48,223 nucleotides of DNA from NCBI GenBank assembly GCA_015039365.1, contig WION01000402.1, forward strand, positions 1-48,223, in the 5' to 3' direction. Each line of letters opens with the position of its first letter. Within the stretch, counting starts at the first letter, position 1. This stretch comes from Amanita rubescens. Lineage: Eukaryota; Basidiomycota; Agaricomycetes; Agaricales; Amanitaceae. The position numbers and the translations under genes are program-made. A model generated the notes under the pieces. The model was not told where the DNA came from. It saw only the letters and a program-made list of their open reading frames with translations, and did not search any database. This document shows, piece after piece, positions 9,427 to 20,078 of this stretch.

Positions 9427-12116
9427 ATGTACAACAACAATGAACAGGGAACCCCCGTCAATCTTACTGTCGCTCAGTGGATTCAACGCCACCAAGAGAT
9501 CAGCAATACCCCCGTACATGGCGCGCATGAACCACTGCCAGCATTTCGTGCCGTAGAGTGGGCTCTCACCGGCTATGATCGAGCAACCAATGAACAAGCC
9601 AGAATCGAGGCGCTGCGTAACCGACCAATGGCCGATGCCCCTATGCCATATATACGACGAGATTACGATTCCCTTATCGGCTTTACGTCTCACATCCCTG
9701 CGAGATCCTCTTTGTTCTTATATGTAAGGCCAAATGCAACACAAGCACTCACTGAAAGGCTCAAAATTAAAGTGCCATTTTGGATCAATAACGAGGTGAG
9801 TTTTCATCCCATTCAATCACATTATTTAATCCCAACACATCACTTAAGGAGGTCATGCTGGATCCTTCCACCGTCCCAAATACACTGCTTGCCCGCAGGG
9901 GTGTACGGCATCAAATTCGAGTGTTCTTTCCAGGGCTAAAAAACGCAGAACGAACGAGCTCTACTCTCACAACTGAGGAGTCGGCCATCTTCTATGATAC
10001 AGGGCTCCGTCCTGCCATCGCGTTGGTAGCATCAACCACCGTCCACGATTGGCCCCCTTCATATGTAACAGAGACCTTCCGCTCATCTAACGAAAGAGGA
10101 CATTTCACAGAGTCCACTCGTGTCGTCTGTGCAGACGACATCCAAAACTTCTCAGAAGCCTTGAAGGTCAACATGAACGATGTCCCTTGGGGCAACAACT
10201 TGGTATTTGGTACGGAGATACGTGGGGTCAAAAACGATACGGAACACCAACCAAGGGTCGACGATGCCGTTCGGAAATGCTTGGACCATCTGTTAGACCA
10301 GGTCAAATACCCACACGAGGAACTGACCGGCACCTGGTTCATCGATGTAGCCGTTGAGCTCATAATCTCGGGCAAGGCGGTGGTCTGGAGAGGAGACAGC
10401 TATGCAGTCATCATGCAGCGGTTATTTCACATCCCAGAACGGGCGGTTGAGCGTGTTTCTAGCAGCAGAAACAATTTTGAGAAGGACGTATCACAACATC
10501 TCACGGAGGTTGCGGGCTTTCGTGCGCACTTTTCGAAACCGGCAGGGCCATTTGAGGTGTCCTATATGCAAGCATACACGACGGATAAGTCTCTTACCTA
10601 TCACCCAACCGCCCACCACTTTGCAAAGTTTCTGACGGGGCAGGCTGCAATGGATCCTAAGAACGACTATACGACCAAGCTCCTTGCAGCTTACGAGGCG
10701 GCAAGCGAAAAAAATGATGTGGCCGCTCGCCTGGAAGTGCGAGTGCCGATCTCAAAGGCAGCAGACGTTCTCCAAAGGTTTACGCAAGATGTATTGATGA
10801 GCACCATCCTCATCTTTCCCAGACAACTCTGGTGGTAAGTAAACGTGTCATTCAGTTATCAACGACCGACAGGCTAAAAGATAAACAGGAACGTTAGAAT
10901 CGTCAGACTAGAGGCTGCCCATATCGTCCTCTTTTACCTGAATTCCCTGGCACGAAGGGAACGCTGCAGGCCATCGACACTCTCTACATATGCAGCCCTT
11001 GTCTGGCTGATAAATGGGCTTCACAATCGACCGCCGACCGATCAAAGTGGTCGCGCCGTCGCAAGAATTGCTCTTCCCCTAACATCGGACCTGGACCACG
11101 CAGACAGACTTTTTTTTGGTATTGACAACGATCCAGAGGAAGAGACAGCGGTGCCGTTCTGTCCCGGAGGAATGATGTTCTTACGGAGGATGGTTTTCCC
11201 CCCAGAGGCAGATTCTGCAAGGCTTGTGGTGATTGCCAATCGCACATTACCTGATGTCGTATTCAAGCATATGTTTGGGATGGTAATGGTAGACCTGCGA
11301 CGAGAAATGGACCCGTGCTTTCGAATACAGAACAAGCCAACACGACCCCCCAAAAGATATACCGTGTCAAGGAAAATGTCAACACTACGTAATCCACCAG
11401 AGGGCGAACAAGAAGAGCCGCCTGAGTCCTTTGCAGATTTACATGATGTTGCTCTGGTTCAAGGTCCGCAGGTTGAATGGGGGCCAGACATGGAACAGAT
11501 GCATGAACCACTCTCGGATGATGAAGACGTTCGTGTTGCTCATCAGGCACTGGAAATTTGGAGGCAATTTGCCTCTGATGTCATTCAGAAGATCGGAAAT
11601 CCTTCGGGGAAAGCGCGTACTCAGGAGGAAAGCTATTGTATTTTGCCTCCATGTGTACGAATGGACGTTACAGTGGAAGGCCTCAAAAACCCGAATCTTG
11701 CCAAGATCTTTCGGGTTGTTTTTGTCAAACGTGTCACTAATGAAGGCTGGACGACGACCTTTGACAACCTTTTCCCCTCGTCAAATCACACATTGCCAGC
11801 TTCGCATCAGCAATATGCTCAAATGCGTTACTACGGGGATTGGGTGCGTCTCATGCATTCGATCGATCCCTACGACATTTCAGCAGTGCGACGTGCTGTC
11901 AAGGCCGAATTTAACAAATTGGCCTGGGCACCTGCTGCTCAAGCCGATCGTGTTTGGATTTATAAACAGGCTGATGGCCTGACTGCGTTCCCTGCTGGCA
12001 GTGGGGTTTCCCATGCACCACGCATCGTCTGGAATCCAAAGCGGAAGGATCTGCGGCCCGTATTTTTGCCACCCGTGTTGGAAATGCAGGAAGAGGAGGA
12101 AGAGGCGGAGCAATAG
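9427..12116 (+). CDS. Orphan multicopy-type fungal protein, 860 aa, three exons
   Basis: Exons 9427-9795, 9849-10834 and 10889-12116 join cleanly (introns 53 and 54 bp) into 860 residues. From memory it belongs to a large family of 800-1000 residue proteins in Agaricomycete genomes with no assigned function, often many copies per genome; I have not verified this. Visible features: a central block rich in conserved hydrophobics and acids (GTWFIDVAVELI, AVVWRGDSY, DVAARLEVRVPI), a probable helical stretch (ALVWLINGLHNRPPTD), the proline-rich segment NKPTRPPKRYTV, and an acidic tail EMQEEEEEAEQ. No signal peptide, membrane segment or zinc-binding motif is seen. The start at 9427 is preferred because upstream codons in the same frame translate the AACC microsatellite. 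The gene lies between two repeat-rich blocks, which fits a mobile or recently duplicated family. Confidence 0.8.
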
Positions 12117-12340
12117 GGATTGAGTAATATCATCGCTACAGTAAGGTATTAGTTAGTTAAGGTATTAGTTTGAATGAGATTTCGTCAAACGAACTTGGCT
12201 TTAGCGGGCGCTCAAGTGACTGTCTCCCGCAGTATGCAGATGCAGCAGCCGTTTCGTCAGGACAAGCATCACCCGCAACTCACAGGGCGTCCGGCCAAGC
12301 GCTGCGACACATTGCTACAGGTGAGCTGTTATTGATGACG

Positions 12341-12450
12341 CGTCACGCTCAGTAAAATCAAATAGTCAAAAACCAGTCGACTACAGTCGGGCGGAGTCGG
12401 GGGTAGTCAGGGGTAGTCAGGGCATAGTCTAAGTTTTGCGATTTGTGACT
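12341..12450 (+). repeat. Left terminal inverted repeat with AGTC array
   Basis: Aligned to the reverse complement of 15675-15784, with matching blocks CAGTAAAATCAAATAGTCAA, AGTCGG...GTAGTCAG and ATAGTCTAAGTTTTGC. The AGTC-rich subterminal zone extends to about 12640. Confidence 0.85.
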
Positions 12451-12735
12451 GTACATTGACCACCACTGTCAGACTTTAGTCGTGTCTAGTCACGATATTC
12501 AGACAAGTTGAACATAGGTTGGTTTAGTCAATGCTAGTCTTACCATAGTCTGTTGTAGTCATATTCTAGTTTCCTGGTTGTGTTTTAGTCTTACTTAGTC
12601 ATTGATAGTCAAAGTCCAGTCAAAGTCCAGTCATACGTAGGTACAGAATAATATTAAAAAAAGATTACAGGTAAAAAAGAATGGCCGGCTCAGGCTGCCT
12701 TGGGTTTCTTCTCATTTATAATCTGTAGCGGGAGG

Positions 12736-15364
12736 TTAGAGGTCTACGCCACTCCAAAGGACGGTACTTGCCGATTCCGCAGTCTTCCTCATTCCTGCGA
12801 TGAGCGCGTCGAGATCTGCTGGTGTTTTCTCATTGAGAGCTGACTGGACAAGGCTAGTGAGATCTATTCTTTTTGGGTTCGATTTGTAGGTCCCCAGTTT
12901 GTGGGATTTTATCAGCGAGCAGATATCTGTCTTATTTAAAGGCTGCAAATAATGTCATTGAAGTATTCGTGGAGGATTGCTAAACTTACCTTGAGTATGA
13001 GTTCAAGTGCGTCGTAGTTTTCATTGGATTGTCCTTCGACATCTCCCACAGCCGGTTCAACAGTCTTTGTGCTAGCATTGGTGCCGGCGGTGGTTGCCTG
13101 GGTGGAGGGTGTAGCAGCCTGGGTGCCAGCACGTAAATCTGCTGAATCCGTGTCGGCAGTTGCTTTCCCCTTCCCCTTTTCATTCCGCTACAGGAGAAAG
13201 TTAATGTTGATGAAGCCGATACGTGAATTTAACTTATGCCACTTGCCTTCGTCCACAACTCCCAAAGCCTATCCGTTATTAAGGAAATGTATGTATCGCT
13301 TAAGTATGTAAGCGGCGGGATGTTCTTCTGTCTCCTCGCTGCTTCTTCATCGCAACAGAGTGTGCGCGCAACTTGCGCGGTCTTGATCATGGCTGCTATA
13401 AGTCGACGAGCCACTTCGGGCGACCCGACATCCTCCCACGTTTGAAGCACCCTACTCCAACGGTTACTGAACTGGGCGTGACCCCAGTTTGTGCCCATGT
13501 TGTCTTCATCAAAGCTGCCGGAATTCGGGTTGGCTGTCTCTAGGACTTGTAGGAAACCCTTCACCATTTCTGAGGGTGGGGAACCAGACGGTGGGGAATC
13601 ATGTAAGGAAACAAGGAGATACATCCCGGATTTGCATTCGGAGTATGTCGTGTTGAAAATCCCTTCGTATTAGTCAGTCTGAGTATTCAGTTTTCAATCA
13701 ATCACTCACGAAGAAGGTTGTCGTGTGTTGCGCTGACTTGAATATACGAGGTGTCAATGATTCCAGCACCGCCGTCTTCACGAGTCTGTCCACCACTGTC
13801 CTCGGTATCGTCTTTGTCGCGCAGAGCCGCTTCAGAAGGTGGTGATGTCACACCACTGTTGCCTCTTTGTGAAGAGGATGGGGTCGTCTGTTTGTAGGAT
13901 GTGGGTTTCTTTTGCGGAACAACTGGCGCAAACATCTCCAGAGGACTTGCTTTGTCATTTAATACTGCCGAAGCAACATTATCATAAGTACGATCGGCAA
14001 ATATGACGCAAACATACGTGTTGGAAGCCCCGAGGCCTTGGTCATCCTAGGCCGTTTCTCAGCTGACTGTCCTCCCGATAGCGCTCGAGGCCGCTTATTC
14101 GATTGCCCACCATCTCCACCATTGTCACTCTCGTCTTCTTCGCCCATGTCGTCATCATCATCACCGCCGCCGTCGCCGCCGCCACCCTTCTTCTTGTTCT
14201 TATACCGTAAAGCCGCTTGAAGCAGGTGTTTTGCCTTCCAATGCTCGGCGCAAAGCGCAACGAGCGGGTGCTGCCGCTCTAGCTGCAGTATGGCAGCTGT
14301 CCACTGTGTGGAGTTGTTCATTTGGAAGTGCGCAGCGAGACTTGCTCCTTTCGCAAAATAGGCTGGTTTGAGGGGTAGAAGGATGGATTTGATAATCGAT
14401 CGAGCCGATCCACAGATGAGTTGATAAATGCCTTGTTCAATTGTCGAACCATCTCTATTTCGAAGCGCGAACTTCATGCTTGGACGGCTGGGATTGGGAC
14501 CTGTCATCTTGACATTGGGATCAGCCTTAGAGTCGCTAAATGTCCACAGTACATCCTTAGGGATATCGTCAGGGCGCTGTGATAAATTGCCATATATAGT
14601 CATTGAAGACGTTGGAAGGAGGGATGATGGATCGGACATTGGGGTGCCTGGGCCGGTTCCCACTCTGGTATACTATTGATTAACGACGCATTCCAAAGAA
14701 CCATTTGACTTACTCACCCTTTTAATATCATATCATGCATTAGATGACTTGTTTGCTTCCACGCAGACATGGCCTCCTGTATATATTGCATATTCATGTC
14801 CCTCAAGTTGTTGCATTCATTTAGCAGTTGTGCAACGCTTGGGATCCAAAGAAGATCTTCGAGCGGTGCACGGCACAATGCCTCCACGCCGAAATATTCC
14901 TGACTCGGAGGTGCATCTAATGACGCTGGTGAATATGAGCCAAATTGCGGAACTCGATTCGCTTGTGATGGAGGTGGGAGCGAACCTGAAGAGCTCCGTG
15001 GCCATGGCGAGGGACTCTGTGGCTGGGATGAGTCGCTGGTACGGTCTGAGAAACGAGAGATACGGCGAAGCTGAGGCTGACCGCAAGGTAAACTTGGCGT
15101 AGGAGCTCGAGCCAGAGCTTCGCGTTCACGCATGTGGCGCTCCCGGTCTTGTGTGAGCAGCGCATAGGTGGGGAGAAGCTGCGTTGCCGACAGTGAAACT
15201 GAGGAATGTCGGGAACTGGCCACTGAATGAGACCTTCGTGTTTCAAGAGTATGGTGTCCCGGGCTTGGTTGGGAGGAAGGTGGAATGTTTAGTGAGGAAG
15301 AAGACACTTGAGTATTGTTGAAACTGGGCTCTTCATCAAATTCGTTGTCGGGCGACGACTGCAT
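12736..15364 (-). CDS. Orphan protein of the TIR element, 789 aa, six exons
   Basis: Not recognised. Exons 15364-14718, 14664-14018, 13964-13710, 13662-13247, 13187-12990 and 12942-12736 close in frame to 789 residues. The introns are 47-59 bp, and the fourth needs a GC-AG donor (AAG|GCAAGT). The N-terminal 120 residues are Ser/Pro-rich and probably disordered. A folded-looking segment follows (about 220-370: SMKFALRNRDGSTIEQGIYQ, AYFAKGASLAAHFQMNNSTQ, AEHWKAKHLLQAALRY). Next come a Gly/Asp-rich linker, a possible nuclear signal (SNKRPR, AEKRPRMTK), and a conserved-looking segment with GTNWGHAQFSNRW and YISLITDRLWELW. The C-terminus is helical (KTDICSLIKSHKLGTYKS). No transposase, helicase or nuclease motif is visible. 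It could be a transposase of an unknown class, a DNA-binding accessory, or cargo. Confidence 0.8.
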
Positions 15365-15674
15365 TTCGATGAGCGCGCTTGGGTCAAACCAAATTGAACT
15401 TTGGATTTCAACTTATGTAATAGACGCATATTATTGATGCATATTGGCGGTGTCCGTGTGGCTGAGAAATGTGGCAAGTTGCAGCTGGGAAGACCCCAGG
15501 GTGGTGGGTGGAGGCCATTCGGGGATATTGTATGACCATACCGGGAGTGCTGTTTCGCTGAGCAACGCAAATGGGACTGCAAAATATGACTGGAAGACTG
15601 GGACATAACTATACTATGACAGACTGTACTCGACTATTGTGCGACTAGCTTTGACTAAGGTAGCACGCACGTTA

Positions 15675-15784
15675 AGTCACAAATTGCAAAACTTAGACTA
15701 TACCCCGACTACCTCTGACTACTCCCGACTGCCCCCGACCATTGTCGACTACCTTTTGACTATTTGATTTTACTGAGGATGACG
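15675..15784 (-). repeat. Right terminal inverted repeat
   Basis: Inverted partner of 12341-12450. Between the gene start (15364) and this repeat, 15365-15674 carries the promoter region and more AGTC motifs. Confidence 0.85.
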
Positions 15785-15905
15785 TACAACGCATCCAGCC
15801 AGAACGTTTGAAGAAAGTAACGGTAACGGTTTTAAACTGTTAAACTGTTATTTATTGATCTCCACTTCAAGCGCGCACATCAATGGGTAGAAAACCTCAT
15901 CTATA

Positions 15906-15945
15906 AACTAACTAACTAACTAACTAATTAACTAACTACAGGCAC
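15906..15945 (+). repeat. (AACT)n microsatellite
   Basis: Nine AACT-type tetranucleotides with one AATT interruption, immediately left of the second composite-repeat block. Confidence 0.9.
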
Positions 15946-15959
15946 GGCTGCCTGACAGA

Positions 15960-16640
15960 TGATAGGGCTTAGCGCTGTGAGGAATGGACAGGTGATGAGA
16001 ACGTACATACCTATGACTTATTTTTGAGCCATACCGCACTACCGTCGTGCGTTAGAATTTACGGCCTACTCATTGGCTGTCCAGCCCGGCCGGATATGGT
16101 ATAGACCTGCGACTGAGGGGTGGCGACATATAGGGACAATGGGCCTAGTCCCTGTGTGTGTTTGAGCAAACATTAATGAACGGGAGACGAGACGAGGAGA
16201 TACGCACTTGCCTGTTTTGAACAGTACCTATGCGCCTGTCGGATACGGTGCGAGTGGACATGGCAGTGCATATCAGGCATGGACTAAGATACATTATGTA
16301 ACTGAGCGTGCACTGGCGTTTATTGTACTTGCCTGCGCTAACATAAAGATGATGCATTGATGATGGTGGGTAGGAAGCACGGCGAATGCTTGTTTCAACT
16401 CCGACTGCCGCCCGGCGCGAAACAGTATTTGTGGGACAAAGAAAGGAAAATGCACGTGGTGCTGTTTGTCCCACAAATACTGTTTCGCGCTGGGCAAGTT
16501 CAGCAGTCTGAGTTGTAACGGCCCTTTATCCCTACCACTATCGTAAAAACATAAGCAATGTAAAACACACATAACACACATAATGCAGTCGCGTGTGTCC
16601 TCATCGCTCGTTCATCACTCACTCTACGCATGTCTCGATA
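15960..16640. repeat. Second composite-repeat block, with hairpin
   Basis: Diverged copy of the 5.9-8.6 kb repeat family. It has modules with CCGGCCGGATATGG near 16085 and GTCGGATACGGTGCG near 16226, GGGCCTAGTCCCTG at 16140, and a complete hairpin at 16391-16520 (arms of about 50 bp, core CAGTATTTGTGGGACAAA and its mirror). No gene is seen. Confidence 0.75.
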
Positions 16641-17828
16641 GGGTATCCAATAGTAGCAGCAACCCAAACCCAACCCAAATAACTCCTTGCTCCGCATGTA
16701 CGCTGAAAGCCGTCAAGCGTTCTTCCCTTTCATAGCTAGTAGCGCTTTCAGATATGGCATCATTAGGTGCTTCTAATTCACGCGGAATTGTTGACGAGCA
16801 ACCAACCACCAGTAGTTAGCAGGAGCGGGGTCTGACGCCTTGTCTTCTTCCACTTCATCTGGTTAGTGCGAGGTGGTCCAAGGCCTCACTACTGTCGGCA
16901 AGTTCTGGTTTGGGAATTTCATGCCTTGCTCAACTGACAATGGCCTGCGCTGACTATCCCTGGCTCGACCCAATGCTTGGCATGTTGTAGCCATTGTTGG
17001 AATATTTCGGGCCGTGCCGAGCGCGCCGCTCGCTTTCCCCATTTGGTACATCCGCATGGCATCCACATTGCACAATCTACCTACGTATATAGCCCGTAAA
17101 TACCCTGTATCCCCCATCCGTTTGCCCCAATGTCCACCGGGGCCCAAACTGACCCCTCTTTGTCGTTGTGACGCCGTCGGGATTTCCAACAGCCATGACC
17201 TTCCATCGTAGCAACCCAACCCAACCCAACCCAACCTAATATACATATCCAAACATTGCTTCAAAGGTGCTGCTTTTCAGGTTTGACTGACGAAGAAGCG
17301 TGGAGCATTCTGCGAGCAGTCCTCCCCGTGCTGGAAAGGGAGGAAGGGGCGCGCGTACCGGTAATATCGAACCCTAATACCGAAGGTTGCGATCGCCGTG
17401 AACATAAAAGCTTCACGCTTTATAGTTTTATACCATCTCTCGGGTCGCATCCTCGGTGTCGCTTGCACGAAAACTATATTCTGTAAAACTTGCACATGCC
17501 GGTAGTAGATGGTGGTTGCGAAAGGCAGAGGTCACGGTAGTCATGTCGATAGCTGTGGAAACGAACCCGGGACGGACATATTAGAAGAGACCGACTTCGT
17601 TAAATAGATCTGTCGATGTGAACGAAAGATGGCAACGTTTGGAAGACATCGATAGCAAGAAACAGTATGAAACTATGTGCGCGCTTGTGATAGAAGGCAT
17701 GTGGTGGAGACTAGATAGTATTTGGTAAAATTAGAACGACAGTTTCACGATGAACAGCCATGATGAGTCACTCTGTAATTTCTGCATAAAACTGGACTTT
17801 GTCCGATACGGTCCATACCCTCCTACCC
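16641..17828. other. No recognisable gene; two AACCC tracts
   Basis: Open frames here are not supported by codon pattern or familiar motifs. (AACCC)n tracts sit at about 16658-16680 and 17211-17238. They are interstitial and short, so they are not evidence of a telomere. Confidence 0.5.
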
Positions 17829-18746
17829 TTACTTCTCTGAGCTGCTCTCGACCGCCCGACCCCCTCTCCCCGACATATCACTCAACTCTTTCTCTAGCCC
17901 TCGAAACTCCTCTTCCAGCACTTTCGCATTGTTACACTGCGACGCACCATCAAAATCAATCAGCGTCGCTTGATCGTCGTGGATAAGAAAATTATGTTTG
18001 TTGATGTCGCCATGCTTGATGCTCAATCGGTGTAATTTCGACAGCGCTTGCTGACACAGAGCCAAATCCTCTGGCGTAGCGTGCCGGTAGTCAGTGATAC
18101 GCTCCATCGCGAAGCCAATAACTCGACCTTCCTCGGTTAAGTGCCCGAGAAACTGGGGGCCGATTTGGTGGTTTTGGATCCATTGGTATGCAGAAGTTTC
18201 GGAATCGAGGTAAGGTATTTCCCAATGGAATCGAGCAAATTTGACTACGATGGGTAGGTCAAAATGGGGAGTGCTGGCTTCGTAAACATTGGACCGGAGT
18301 TTATGTCCCATGTGAAGGTCTAGGTGGTCGATTTGGAGGGGATGCCAGAGGTGTGAAATACTTGGGAGTTCGACTTTCGTGACCTCGGAAAAGTGGGGGC
18401 AGCCATCTGCGCAATTCCAAGATATACGTCCGGTATTCCAGTCACCAGGCGGAAGAGGGGGTAGGATGGAGATTAAGGAGGGCTCGAAGCACATATCGTC
18501 GGCACTATACAATTTCGCATCGATGGTAAGATATTTGACGAATTTACCATCGACCAGAATGCGAAACTGGCTTTCGTCTAAAGGGTCGACGCTGGCCTGG
18601 AGCAATTTGATGTCGTAGACAGCGTCTCCCATGGCGTTACGGACGAAGAGGGTTGTCGTGCAATCAGAGAAAGAGGCTGTGATAAAGAGACTCTGTGAGA
18701 GTTTGCAGTTGTGCGGTATCAAAGCCAGAATCTGCCTCGCAAACAA
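17829..18746 (-). CDS. Protein-kinase-like (aminoglycoside-phosphotransferase-fold) protein, 305 aa
   Basis: Single-exon gene. The C-terminal half is a small kinase-like fold: a VVKFARF strand with the putative ATP-binding Lys at about 169, a Glu at about 183 (DSETSAYQWI), the catalytic loop HGDINKHNFLI (245-255) and the metal-binding DFD (264-266). The HGD loop in place of HRD is typical of the phosphotransferase/atypical kinase group. The N-terminal 130 residues (FRILVDGKFVKYLTIDAKLY, LISILPPLPPGDWN) match, from memory, a fungal family often mislabelled alpha-galactosidase A precursor in databases. Met at residue 39 (MGDAVYD) is an alternative start. Substrate is unknown. Unlike its neighbours to the right, it is intact. 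Confidence 0.75.
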   Translation of the reverse strand: MFARQILALIPHNCKLSQSLFITASFSDCTTTLFVRNAMGDAVYDIKLLQASVDPLDESQFRILVDGKFVKYLTIDAKLYSADDMCFEPSLISILPPLPPGDWNTGRISWNCADGCPHFSEVTKVELPSISHLWHPLQIDHLDLHMGHKLRSNVYEASTPHFDLPIVVKFARFHWEIPYLDSETSAYQWIQNHQIGPQFLGHLTEEGRVIGFAMERITDYRHATPEDLALCQQALSKLHRLSIKHGDINKHNFLIHDDQATLIDFDGASQCNNAKVLEEEFRGLEKELSDMSGRGGRAVESSSEK

Positions 18747-19893
18747 ACAATGCTGTTCTGGTATAATTAATGGAGTTCGCCGTATTTATTGTCTTCTTTA
18801 CGTAATGACCTGTCCAACAAATCGACAAATTGAAAAAAGTCAATAACTCCATAAATATAGCGCAGCTGGATATCATACTCGGAACTCGTGTTTCTCATTG
18901 ATCTGGAGGTTCACATACATCCTCCGAGTTATACCACTTGGTAGAAGATCTCATTGGGATTGTATTGTGTCGTCCTGCAATTGTCGAAGGTGCTGTGCAC
19001 TTGTTTTTGTGGGTTTTTTTACAACAAGGCACATCGCTACCTATACGGTAAGGGACAATAAAACAATAAAATAGTTTGACGGTGCTTCTTGCTACATGGC
19101 TTTGCAGATCAGATGAACACCATCTAGAGATTCGTTTGTAGCACCGAAAATACTATCAGATTGTTGGGATGCCTTGGGGTCCGTGGAGTCCGAGAAGGTC
19201 CGGAGTAGTTTGAGATACTAAGATCAAGGTCCGAGGTACTCCGGGGCCGCATTGCTGTGCGAGCATGCGCGGTACACGTGTTTTACATATGGATTAGGCT
19301 ATGGGCGCTGCTTCTTCTCATCCGTTTGTCTCACGAGCTCACCACTGAGGTCAAACGCGAATCCATTCGCTGTCCCTCCACTGTTTAAAAGTTCTCTGGA
19401 GTCCGTGCAGAGCGTAATCCAACAAAAATCCCCGACAACTTCTTTTGGTTGCCATTCATACATATCCGACATTCCCAGTCACGCGCTCAAGGACCACAGT
19501 TCGTTCAAATTGCACTAAGCTCGCCCTTTATAGAACGAGGTTCCACAGTGATTTTCTGATCAATGTTAGCGTTCGTTCATTGGAAAATGTGCAGCATAAG
19601 CGCTTTTTTGGCTAACAAACCTCTTAGCTACATGTGCGAACAGGATTATCGTCAATATAGCTGTGGCTGCAAGAAATTTGAAGAATTTCGCCAATGTGTC
19701 GGGAGAGTGGGGACCAATGTCAAATGCAGCCCTGTCACTCAGCTTCGACTTCCAGACTCAATGCATATGTGCTCTAGGCACATGGTAAAGCCGGGAAAGG
19801 ATGAAATGCGTCGCTAGACCAGATTCAAGCATAAGAGGATACAACTCTAGTGTTAGGGGGAGGCCCGGGCCATGGATGGAGAGATGTCATGAA
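18747..19893. other. No recognisable gene
   Basis: Short unsupported open frames only. A GGTCCG/GTCCGAG-rich patch lies at 19175-19245. Confidence 0.5.
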
Positions 19894-20032
19894 GGCTGCC
19901 TGGTTTCAAAATCATTTCTTCAATTTTGCTCATTTATGTCCGTAGACAGTCACTAGTACACGACGGCTGCCTGGTTTCAGAAATCATTTCTTCAATTTTG
20001 CTCATTTATGTCCGTAGACAGTCACTAGTACA
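19894..20032 (+). repeat. Direct tandem duplication, 67 bp x 2
   Basis: Copies 19894-19960 and 19965-20032 (both start GGCTGCCTGGTTTCA and end GTCACTAGTACA) differ by one or two bases. They lie just downstream of the F-box gene, perhaps in its 3' flank. Confidence 0.9.
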
Positions 20033-20078
20033 AAGACTATCTACCAGTCAATTCTGAAAATACCGTTACCGTTGATTA

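Larger units (their letters stand above)
12341..15784. mobile_element. 3.4-kb element with ~110-bp terminal inverted repeats and one orphan gene
   Basis: The ends 12341-12450 and 15675-15784 are inverted copies of each other; the strictly conserved terminus is CAGTAAAATCAAATAGTC. Both subterminal zones are crowded with AGTC/TAGTC pentamers. The only gene inside is an intact six-exon minus-strand gene. The CAG-type terminus with subterminal motif arrays recalls hAT elements, but I found no 8-bp target duplication, so the superfamily is unassigned. No DDE or hAT dimerisation domain is recognised in the encoded protein. Confidence 0.75.

Noticed and set aside
17211..17238. AACCC tandem tract as telomere-like sequence
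   Set aside because: Only about five units, interstitial, and the unit differs from the usual fungal TTAGGG.
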